Assembly (NCBI GenBank): GCA_937934115.1
Contig: CALHAH010000010.1
Location: forward strand, 1-64,000
Source of the DNA: an uncultured Thermoanaerobaculum sp.
GTDB taxonomy: Bacteria; Acidobacteriota; Thermoanaerobaculia; Thermoanaerobaculales; Thermoanaerobaculaceae
Length of the DNA: 64,000 nt
Reading direction: 5' to 3'
Shown here: positions 25,365-33,099 of the stretch, one piece after another
Position numbering within the stretch: position 1 is the first letter of the stretch
How the letters are laid out: each line of letters begins with the position of its first letter
Translations under genes and position numbers: made by a program
The notes under the pieces: generated by a model
What the model was told of the DNA's origin: nothing
The model's input: only the letters and a program-made list of their open reading frames with translations
Databases searched by the model: none

Positions 25365-27868
25365 TACTCTTCACGCACCAGTTCTTCTACCTGCGCGCCG
25401 AAGGCTGCGGCCAGCTTAGCTGCCGCCTCTTGGTCGGGCCCCTCGGCGTGCACGTGGAGGGCGGGCCCCAAGCGGTCAGGCCGCAACAACACCCACCCTT
25501 GATCCTGCTTAATCTTGACCCCCTCCAGGAAGGAAAGTTCCTTGCCGGCAAAGCGGTCCACCACCTGGCGCATGATCCGACCCTTTTTCTCCACCGGGCA
25601 GGGGATGGTGCGGTGTACCACGTTCACGGGAGGGGCGAGGCGGCCCAGTTCGCTCAAGGGCTGACCTACTCGGCTTAGGTGGTAAAGGAAGCTTCCCACC
25701 GCAAAAAGGGCGTCGGGGGCGTGGTGAAAAGCCGGAAAAAGGAAGTCCCCCTCGCCGCTGGCGGCAAAAATTACTCCCTTTTGCCGCGAGGCCTCGATGA
25801 GGGTGCGAGGAGCCGAGAGGGTTTCCCGTACCCGGATGTGGGCTTTGGCTAAAGCTTGGGCAAACGTGGAAGGGGCAAAGGCGGGGAGCACGACCTCACC
25901 TGCCGGTGGGGCCTGGGCCAAAAGTAGGGCCAAAAACAAGCTCACCAGCTCCATGCCCTGCCAGATGCGGCCGGTGTCGTCCAGGACCACCAGTTTTTCC
26001 CCATCCGGGTAAAGGAAAACCCCCATGTGCGCATCCAAGGCGCGCACAATGGCGGCGAGGCGCTCCAGGGCCTTGGGGATATCCGCAGGCAGCAGTGCTT
26101 CTTCCCTTTCGGTGTGGGCGTTCAGGGTTACCACATCGCAGCCTAGCTCCGCTAAAAGCCGGGGCAGGATCACCACCGCCGGTGAGTGGGCGTAGTCCAC
26201 CACCAAGCGAAAGCGTTCAGAAAGGGGCGCATCCCCCAAAGCCTTTAAGTAAGCTTCGGCGTAAAGGTCCAAGACGCGGGGTTGTTCGAAGATCAAGCCG
26301 ATTTCTTGGTGCTGCACGCGGCGGAACTCTTCCCGCAGGAACACCCGTTCCACGGACTTGGCAAAAGACGTGGAAATATCCACCCCTTGCTCGTCAAAAA
26401 AGCGGATGGACGTCATCCCCCGCACCAACTGCACCTGCTGAAAGGAGACCCCGCCCTTCTCCCCGATTCCCTTGAGCTTGTAGCGCAGCACGGGGATCGG
26501 CATGAGGCCCAAATCCACCACGTGCACGCCGGTGGATCCCACGCCTCCCACAAAGGCACGGCGCAGCATGCGTGAGGCGGGGTGACCGTCACGGGCAGTG
26601 AGGATGGTGCTCCCCGGCGCCAAGAGCGTGCCGTACGCTGCTCCCAAGCGGGCCGCTACTTCTGGGGTGAGCTCCAGGTTGGTAAGTCCTGTGACGGCGC
26701 CCTCCTCGAAAGCGGAGGTGCGCCACCTCTCGGCGTAAACCAAGTTGGAGTGCACCACCGCGTGGTCTTCCACCACTTTGGAAGGCCAAATCTTGACCCC
26801 TTCTTTAACGCGTACCCCGCGTCCCAGCACGGTGGCGTCGGCAATAATGGCCCCACGCTCAATAACAGCCTGTGCGCCCACCTGAACCCCGGCGCCCACA
26901 ACCGCACGCTCGATGCGAGCACCGGCGCCAATGCGGCTTGCCCCCCAAATCACCGAGCGGCGCAACTCGGCCCCCGCGCCCACCACCACCCCCGGCCCCA
27001 ATACCGCGTCCTCCAGCCGGGCCCCTTCCTCCAGGCGGCAACCTACTCCCAACACCACTGTGCCCCGTACTTCCACCGAGGAAGCGACTTCCGCCGAGCC
27101 CGCTACCCAGTAAGGACGCCCGCCTACTTGCTCCAGACGCCCTTCGGGGACCAGCCGGAGGGCACCGGCGAAGAAGTCTTGATGCACGTCCAGGTAGGAC
27201 TCGGGATCCCCGATATCTCGCCAGTACCCCTGCATGATGCAACCAAAAAGCGGCACGTTGCCTTGCAAGAGACGGGGGAACAAGTCGCGGGAAAAATCAA
27301 AAGGCTCATCCAAGGGAACTTGTTGTAAGACATTAGCTTCCAGTACGTAAATGCCGGTGTTCACGGTGTCAGAGAAAACCTCGCCCCAGGTGGGCTTTTC
27401 CAAAAACCTGCGGATGCGGAGGTCACCGTCGGTGATTACAATGCCGAACTGAAGAGGGTTGGCAACCCGTGTCAAGGTAATGGTGACTGCCGCCTTCTTG
27501 CTTTCGTGAAAACGGAGAATGGCGGAAAGGTCGAAGTCGCACACCACGTCACCGGAGAGCACCAGGTAACGCTCGGAGGGCGCAAGGCGCGCACCGTGGG
27601 CCACGGCTCCCGCAGTACCAAAATCTTGCTCCGCTTGGTAATACGTGAGCTGCATGCCGAAGCGTGAGCCATCGCCTAGGGCGTGCCGGATCTTGCCCGG
27701 TTCGTGGTAGGTGAGGAGCACCGCTTCCTTGAGCCCGTGCTGCTTTAAATGCTCCAGTACCAACTCCAAAATGGGGCGGTTGACCACGGGCAAAAGGGGC
27801 TTGGGGGTGTTGGCGGAAAGCGGGCGGATGCGGGTGCCAAACCCACCCGCCATGATGATGGGAATCAT
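25364..27868 (-). CDS. Sugar-1-phosphate nucleotidyltransferase fused to a degenerate phosphomannomutase domain
   Basis: The protein has 834 residues. Residues 1-235 form a nucleotidyltransferase domain with the signature MAGGFGTRIRPLSANTPKPLLPV, LSGDVVCDFD and RRFLEKPTWGE. Residues ~255-370 are left-handed beta-helix hexapeptide repeats. Residues ~380-834 are a phosphohexomutase-like region. In that region the catalytic TASHNP serine loop is replaced by QQVQLVRG, the metal loop DGDADR by YPDGEK, and GEESGH-type sugar binding by SGEGDF, so mutase activity is unlikely. The architecture and length match GDP-mannose pyrophosphorylase/PMM-like proteins of cyanobacteria and actinobacteria. The nucleotide sugar product is unproven; the neighbours argue for glucose- or mannose-1-phosphate. 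Confidence 0.88.
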   Translation of the reverse strand: MIPIIMAGGFGTRIRPLSANTPKPLLPVVNRPILELVLEHLKQHGLKEAVLLTYHEPGKIRHALGDGSRFGMQLTYYQAEQDFGTAGAVAHGARLAPSERYLVLSGDVVCDFDLSAILRFHESKKAAVTITLTRVANPLQFGIVITDGDLRIRRFLEKPTWGEVFSDTVNTGIYVLEANVLQQVPLDEPFDFSRDLFPRLLQGNVPLFGCIMQGYWRDIGDPESYLDVHQDFFAGALRLVPEGRLEQVGGRPYWVAGSAEVASSVEVRGTVVLGVGCRLEEGARLEDAVLGPGVVVGAGAELRRSVIWGASRIGAGARIERAVVGAGVQVGAQAVIERGAIIADATVLGRGVRVKEGVKIWPSKVVEDHAVVHSNLVYAERWRTSAFEEGAVTGLTNLELTPEVAARLGAAYGTLLAPGSTILTARDGHPASRMLRRAFVGGVGSTGVHVVDLGLMPIPVLRYKLKGIGEKGGVSFQQVQLVRGMTSIRFFDEQGVDISTSFAKSVERVFLREEFRRVQHQEIGLIFEQPRVLDLYAEAYLKALGDAPLSERFRLVVDYAHSPAVVILPRLLAELGCDVVTLNAHTEREEALLPADIPKALERLAAIVRALDAHMGVFLYPDGEKLVVLDDTGRIWQGMELVSLFLALLLAQAPPAGEVVLPAFAPSTFAQALAKAHIRVRETLSAPRTLIEASRQKGVIFAASGEGDFLFPAFHHAPDALFAVGSFLYHLSRVGQPLSELGRLAPPVNVVHRTIPCPVEKKGRIMRQVVDRFAGKELSFLEGVKIKQDQGWVLLRPDRLGPALHVHAEGPDQEAAAKLAAAFGAQVEELVREE

Positions 27869-28224
27869 GGGCCCTCCCCCAAAGTGCGCCGAAGGGCCGA
27901 GCGCAGCTCCCCAAGGTCAGCGGACTTCACCACATACGCATCGGCTAGCCAAGAGGAAAAGTCGTCCTGGTAACGGGCATACGCGGTGGAAAGAATGACG
28001 GGAAGCTTTGGGGTTTTGGCCTTGATCTCGCGCAGGAGTGCCAGGCCTAAACCTTCCGCCAAGCGAATGTCCAAAACCACCGCGTCCACCGGAAAGCGCG
28101 CCAGGTGCTCCCGTGCCTCATCCATGGTCAAGCAGGTTTTTACGTCGTACCCTTCTCTGCTAAAGACCTGATGGTACAGCTCGAGGATGGCCTCATCGTC
28201 ATCCACAAACAGCACCCGCTTCAT
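27865..28224 (-). CDS. Single-domain response regulator (receiver)
   Basis: The protein is about 119 residues, only a CheY-like receiver. The acidic cluster VDDDEA, the phospho-acceptor Asp in VVLDIRL, the Thr in LSTAYA and the Lys in VVKSADL are all present. There is no output domain, so it acts through protein contacts or phosphotransfer. Start: GGAGG is five bases before the ATG at 28224, and this ATG overlaps the kinase stop as ATGA. Its own stop overlaps the start of the nucleotidyltransferase gene, also by ATGA. Confidence 0.93.
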   Translation of the reverse strand: MKRVLFVDDDEAILELYHQVFSREGYDVKTCLTMDEAREHLARFPVDAVVLDIRLAEGLGLALLREIKAKTPKLPVILSTAYARYQDDFSSWLADAYVVKSADLGELRSALRRTLGEGP

Positions 28225-29600
28225 ACGCACCTCCGCAGAACCAAGGAAAACCGCACCCAGCCGGGCTCATCTTCATCATACTCGACTTTGCCGCCCATGG
28301 CTTCCATGAGGCGCCGCACGGAAACCAGTCCCTCGCCGCTGCCCCCCGGTTGTCCCAAACCACCAGAAAATGGGTCCGCACGTAACGGTTGCGGCAGAGG
28401 CTGCCCGTTGTCGGCCACCGAAAGTCGCACCCACCGGCCTTCTTCCTGAAGCTGCACCCGCACCTCACCCCCAAGGCCCACCGCCTTCATGGCGTTGCTG
28501 AGGAGGTTTTCCACGCAGCGGTCAAGGTAAGCAGGATCAGCCCAAACGTACACCGGTTTGTCTGGAGGCAGGAAGTGCAAAGCAATGTTCCGGCTTTCGG
28601 CCAACGGCTGCCAGGAGGCCACCAACCGTTGCACAAGAGCCACAGCATCTGTGCGCGACACCTCCATACCCTGACCGCGGCTGGCCAGCTCTTGCACCAG
28701 TTGGTTCACCCGTTGTTCCACCCGGGAAAGCCCTTCGGCTACCTTTCGACCCCAAGCTTCCCATTCCTCAACGGTGCCGGGTTTGCGTTGCAGCAAGTGA
28801 TGCAGCAGCCCGGCAGCGGCCGTAAGGGGGTTTTTTATGTCGTGGGCCAAAGCGCGGGCGGTTTCCACCAGCACCACCGCCTGTTCTGCGCGGCGCCTCG
28901 CCTCCTGTTCTGCTTGGAAACGGGCCCACAGCTCGGTGCGCTCCAAGGCGGCTTGCAAGTTGTGGCACAAAGCCTGGGCGCCCTCCAAAAGGGGTGCGGA
29001 AATGGGGGCCTTCGTGACGAAGTTGTCCGCCAGAACCACCCCCCAAAACGTCCCCTGGCGCACCATGGGGAGAACCACCAAGAACGGCGATTGCAGCGCT
29101 TGCAGCCACCTTTTCACGCAGGGATCCAGAAAGTCCCGCCGGGCCACGAACGCCCGCCGCCACCGTCCGCACCCCTCGTGCAACGGGGTGTTGAGAGCTT
29201 GCAGGGTTTCCGCAAGCCTGGCCTGCTCCTGCGTGACCACTTCCGGCTGGAAGGTGCTCAGGGTGGCTAAGGGTTTGACTTCAAGGGTTTGCAGCTGTTG
29301 CCACAGACGGGCTGCTTCCTCGCCGCTGCGGGGCCCGATACCCAGCCACCCCTCTAAGTTTCCATCGGTGCGGCGCAGGAGGAAGGCGCGGTTAAAGCCG
29401 AAACCCTCGCCGGCGGTGAGGGCTACCAGGGCAATCCAGCCGGCATGTTCCGGCATGACGGCTCGCTCGAAAAGCTCCGCCGCGAGATGAAGCGTGGACA
29501 ATATCTTGGTGGAACGGCCTCGCTCTTTTTGATAGCTGCTAAATTTACCTCGCCTGAGGCCCGGCAAGATCCACGGTTGGCGCCGCGCTTCGCCTCTCAC
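28221..29600 (-). CDS. GAF-type sensor histidine kinase
   Basis: The protein is up to 459 residues. No membrane helices are seen, so it is cytosolic. The N-terminal ~230 residues form a GAF-like sensor (PFLVVLPMVRQGTFWGVVLADN), then a coiled segment rich in Glu/Ala/Arg leads to the H-box ARALAHDIKNPLTAAAG with the phosphorylated His. An HATPase domain follows (ENLLSNAMKAV, VADNGQP, GSGEGLVSVRRLMEAMGGKVEY). It is coupled by a 4-bp overlap to its likely partner receiver and heads the alpha-glucan operon. The GTG start at 29600 is uncertain. Confidence 0.9.
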   Translation of the reverse strand: MRGEARRQPWILPGLRRGKFSSYQKERGRSTKILSTLHLAAELFERAVMPEHAGWIALVALTAGEGFGFNRAFLLRRTDGNLEGWLGIGPRSGEEAARLWQQLQTLEVKPLATLSTFQPEVVTQEQARLAETLQALNTPLHEGCGRWRRAFVARRDFLDPCVKRWLQALQSPFLVVLPMVRQGTFWGVVLADNFVTKAPISAPLLEGAQALCHNLQAALERTELWARFQAEQEARRRAEQAVVLVETARALAHDIKNPLTAAAGLLHHLLQRKPGTVEEWEAWGRKVAEGLSRVEQRVNQLVQELASRGQGMEVSRTDAVALVQRLVASWQPLAESRNIALHFLPPDKPVYVWADPAYLDRCVENLLSNAMKAVGLGGEVRVQLQEEGRWVRLSVADNGQPLPQPLRADPFSGGLGQPGGSGEGLVSVRRLMEAMGGKVEYDEDEPGWVRFSLVLRRCV

Positions 29601-29624
29601 GTCCCGCTCACGGGGAAGTGTAAC

Positions 29625-30632
29625 TCAAACGGAGGCGGAAGCAGCGAGGATGAAGCCCGTCTCGTCGTAAAGGAAAAATGGCCTGCTGACCTTCACCACC
29701 ACCAGTTGCGGAGCATACGTGAGCTCCAGAAAGAGCGTGATGGATCGCCCATGCTGCTCCCAATCCCAGCGTTGCAGCTGCGGTGGCAGGCGCAAACCAC
29801 GCTCTCGGCCCAAGGGCAAGGAAAACCCTTCGATACCTTCTCCCACGGTGGCCACGGTAACCAGCGGCGTGCGAGGGGAGCGCCAGTTTAGGGGCAGGCG
29901 AAAGCTCACCTGAAGCCGGTTGCCCTCCACGGTAGCCTTTACTGGCCTTGTGGGGGCAGCGGTGATGGGCCAAAAGAACTCGGTATCCTGGGCAAAGCGC
30001 AAATGGAAGCGCCGGCGAAAAACCAACTGGCTGCGATGGGCGGCAATGGCCCGCCTTTTCGTGCTTTGCTCCGCTTGCGTGGCCTTGACCACGCAGACTT
30101 CCGCAGAGCTGGCCAAGGACGCGTGGGTGGCGTAAGCCAAGAGGCGAGGACTTGGGGTTTGCTTTTCTCTGAGAAGGGCAAGCGCCAAGACGGCAGTCGC
30201 GCTGTGATCGGGGTGACAATCGGCCAAAACCGGGGCCAAAACCACCGTGGGCTGAAAGTTGCCAAGCAAAGTGCGCAACGGTGCCAGGAGGGATCGACTA
30301 TCGGCCAGTAGGCGCGAGGTCAAGGCCGCATCGGCAAAGTGCAAGAACACCGCGGCATCCGGTGGGACACCAAGGATTGCCAACGCCTCTCTGGCCTCTT
30401 GCTCCCGGCGTGAAGCAAAGCGCCTTCGGTCTTCAGCGGTGAGAAAGAACTTACGGTCCAAGACCCGCTGCGGCCAAGCGTTGGCCTCGCCGGAAGTAAG
30501 AAATACCGGCAAAATAGCAGCTCCAGCCGCCGCTGCCCGTTGCAGCAGGATCCCGGCCCCTAAAGCTTCGTCGTCCGGGTGCGGGAAAAGCCCGAAAACG
30601 CGGTCGTTCTCGTGGAGAGAAAGCTGGTTCAT
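29625..30632 (-). CDS. PIG-L/LmbE family N-acetylglucosaminyl deacetylase-like protein
   Basis: The protein is about 335 residues. The zinc-binding motif FPHPDDEALGAG near the N-terminus and the second motif CHPDHSATAVLAL (HPDH) define the PIG-L deacetylase fold, residues ~1-220. About 110 further residues form a beta-rich C-terminal segment not recognised. Relatives deacetylate GlcNAc-linked substrates such as mycothiol or bacillithiol precursors, or LPS sugars. The ATG at 30632 begins right before the domain; an open frame to 30701 is unlikely. It is divergent from the acylase gene across about 105 bp. Confidence 0.85.
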   Translation of the reverse strand: MNQLSLHENDRVFGLFPHPDDEALGAGILLQRAAAAGAAILPVFLTSGEANAWPQRVLDRKFFLTAEDRRRFASRREQEAREALAILGVPPDAAVFLHFADAALTSRLLADSRSLLAPLRTLLGNFQPTVVLAPVLADCHPDHSATAVLALALLREKQTPSPRLLAYATHASLASSAEVCVVKATQAEQSTKRRAIAAHRSQLVFRRRFHLRFAQDTEFFWPITAAPTRPVKATVEGNRLQVSFRLPLNWRSPRTPLVTVATVGEGIEGFSLPLGRERGLRLPPQLQRWDWEQHGRSITLFLELTYAPQLVVVKVSRPFFLYDETGFILAASASV

Positions 30633-30738
30633 GTTTGCAAAAGCCACCGGTCCTGGACGACCATGGCCCCAACCCCTTTTTCGGTGTTCCCACCGAGGCA
30701 AGGGTGCGTTACTTTACCACGAGCGGGAGGTGCGTTCC

Positions 30739-33057
30739 GTGAACTGGAAAAAGCGACTGGGCGTGGTGGCTGGTGTGGCCTTAGGGGTCTTTCTGGCTTT
30801 GGTAGCTATGGTTTTTTACCTGCTGCGTGCCTCGGTCTTTGTGCCACCTCCGGGGGAGGTGAGGCTGGCGGGCCTTTCCCAACCGGCCACGGTGCACTTC
30901 GACGCTTGGGGCGTGCCCCATGTGGAGGCGAAAAGCGCGCGGGATGCTTGGTTCTTGCAAGGGTACCTGCACGCCCGTGAGCGTTTTTTCCAAATGGAGC
31001 TTTCCCGGCGGGCAGCTTCTGGACGGTTGGCGGAGCTTTTGGGAGACAAGGCACTGGCCGTGGACGTTCGCTTTCGCCGTTGGGGTTTAGCCGAGGCGGC
31101 GAGCCTTCAACGCCAAATGCTGCCTCCCGAGGCCGAGGAGGTTTTGGCGGCCTACGCGGCGGGTGTCAACGCGGCTTTCCTTGCGCTTCCTGCGTGGCGC
31201 TTGAGCCCGGAGTGCGTGCTCTTGGGGTGCCAGCCTGAGCCTTGGCGGGTGGAGGACACCCTGGGCGTGGGTTTGCTTTTGCAGTACACGCTCACCTGGG
31301 CAGCTGGGGAAGAACTGCAAAGGTTAGAAGAATTGAGGGCCTTTGGCCGAGACAAAGCCGTCAACCTTTGGGGCTGGCGCGGGGAAGAAGCGGACTTGTG
31401 GATACCACCGCAAACCCCCCAACGTCCGGCGAAGGCGCCGGCGGAACCGCCACCGCCGGTGTTTTCCGGCGTGGGCTCAAACAGCTGGGTAGTGGCCGCC
31501 AGTCTCAGTGCCACCGGTATGCCCCTTCTTGCCAACGATCCCCATGTGGGTGTGGCCAACCCCGCCACCTGGTACGAGGTGCACTTGCAAGCGCCGGGCT
31601 TGGCCTTGGCGGGAGTCTCGGTGCCGGGCACTCCCGGTGTGCTCATTGGTCATAACCAGCACCTGGCCTGGGGGCTCACGATGGTCATGCTGGACGATCA
31701 GGATCTCTTCCTCTTGAAGCTTGACGAGGGGGGTACCCACGAGTTTTTTGGTGATCGGTGGTTGCCTTTGGGGTTACAAAAACAAAGCTTCAAAGTCCGC
31801 GGCGCCAGCAAGCCGCAGGAGGTGGTGCTCAAACGCTCCCTGCATGGACCAGTGGTGCGCGAGGAAAACGGGCAAGCCTACGCGTTAGCATGGACGGCGC
31901 TTCGTGCCCGTTCGCCGGTGGAGTGCTTCCTGCGCTTGGCAAGGGCTGAAGATGTGTTTTCGGGAATGACAAGCTTTGCCACCTGCGAATCGCCTGCCAT
32001 GAACCTGCTTTTGGCCGATCGCCATGGGAACATTGCCTGGCAGGTGACGGGGCGCGTTCCCAAACGCGGCAAAGGCGCGGGAAAGCTTCCCGCCCCTGGG
32101 GACGATCCCTCCTGGGCATGGCAGGGTTTTGCACCTTACGAGCACAACCCGCGCGTGGTAAACCCATCCGCTGGTTTTTTAGCCACGGCCAATCACGATC
32201 CCTTTGCCGAGGGCGATTTTCCCGGGGAGCCTTTCCCTGGGGAGTTTGCCCCGCCCTATCGCGTACGCACCATCAAAAAGGCTTTGACGGCCCGGAAAAG
32301 TTGGGATGTGGAGGGTTTTTTGCAGCTGCAGATGGACGAGGTCAACCCCCAGGCCTTGGAGCTTTTAGCGGCGTTGCGGCCCTTCCTGCTGCAGCTTTCT
32401 CACGCAGAAGCGCGCGCGCTCCTCCGTTGGGACGGAAAAATGCACGCGGAAAGCCAAACGGCGCTCCTGTGGGCCAACTTCCTACGGGCCTTGGTGCGCC
32501 AGGTGGGTGTCGATGAGGCGAAAGCTTCCAGCCTTTCCCGCTCGCCTTTCACCGGCGAGGTGCTGCTACGGCTACTTTCTGGAGCCCTGGATCCCCAGTG
32601 GTGGGACGATGTGAGCACGCCTGCGGTGGAAACTGCGGCGGACGTAATCCGGAAGGCGTTTGAGGAAGCAGTGGCGCTTTCCCGGGGCAAGACCTGGGGC
32701 CAGGAACACCGGCTTTTGTTTGCCCATGCCCTCGGGGAGGTACCGGTGCTGGGTACGTTTTTCAACGTGGGACCAGTGGGGGTGGGAGGTGCCGCGCCGT
32801 GCCTCAACGCCACAGCCTATCGGGCCCAGGGCCGGGATTTCGCGGTGGTTTCCCTGCCCTCCACGCGCTTTGTGGCCGACTTGCGTCGGTGGGATAACTC
32901 GCGCCTGGTGTTGCCTCTGGGACAGTCGGGCCATCCGCTCTCCAGCCACGCCAAGGATCAGCTTCCCCAGTGGCTTGCGGGACACGCCCATACCATGCCT
33001 TTTACCCCAGAGGCGGTGGCCCGGGCGGCCGTACGGACCACGCACTTTGTGCCGTAA
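30739..33057 (+). CDS. Penicillin acylase-family (Ntn hydrolase) membrane-anchored amidase
   Basis: The protein has 772 residues. A transmembrane anchor (VAGVALGVFLALVAMVFYLL) is followed by the acylase alpha region with VHFDAWGVPHVEAKSARDAWFLQGYLHARERFFQMELSRR. An autocleavage site GVGSNSW makes Ser247 the new N-terminal nucleophile of the beta chain. The beta region carries LLANDPHVGVANPATWYEVHLQ and GVSVPGTPGVLIGHNQHLAWGLT. Natural substrates of such enzymes include acyl-homoserine lactones and N-acyl amino acids. GGGAGG about eight bases before the GTG at 30739 sets the start; a GTG at 30730 is the alternative. Confidence 0.9.
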   Translation: MNWKKRLGVVAGVALGVFLALVAMVFYLLRASVFVPPPGEVRLAGLSQPATVHFDAWGVPHVEAKSARDAWFLQGYLHARERFFQMELSRRAASGRLAELLGDKALAVDVRFRRWGLAEAASLQRQMLPPEAEEVLAAYAAGVNAAFLALPAWRLSPECVLLGCQPEPWRVEDTLGVGLLLQYTLTWAAGEELQRLEELRAFGRDKAVNLWGWRGEEADLWIPPQTPQRPAKAPAEPPPPVFSGVGSNSWVVAASLSATGMPLLANDPHVGVANPATWYEVHLQAPGLALAGVSVPGTPGVLIGHNQHLAWGLTMVMLDDQDLFLLKLDEGGTHEFFGDRWLPLGLQKQSFKVRGASKPQEVVLKRSLHGPVVREENGQAYALAWTALRARSPVECFLRLARAEDVFSGMTSFATCESPAMNLLLADRHGNIAWQVTGRVPKRGKGAGKLPAPGDDPSWAWQGFAPYEHNPRVVNPSAGFLATANHDPFAEGDFPGEPFPGEFAPPYRVRTIKKALTARKSWDVEGFLQLQMDEVNPQALELLAALRPFLLQLSHAEARALLRWDGKMHAESQTALLWANFLRALVRQVGVDEAKASSLSRSPFTGEVLLRLLSGALDPQWWDDVSTPAVETAADVIRKAFEEAVALSRGKTWGQEHRLLFAHALGEVPVLGTFFNVGPVGVGGAAPCLNATAYRAQGRDFAVVSLPSTRFVADLRRWDNSRLVLPLGQSGHPLSSHAKDQLPQWLAGHAHTMPFTPEAVARAAVRTTHFVP

Positions 33058-33099
33058 AACCGGCGAGAAACGCGTGCGTAAAAGCAAGAGGGGGGAGAC

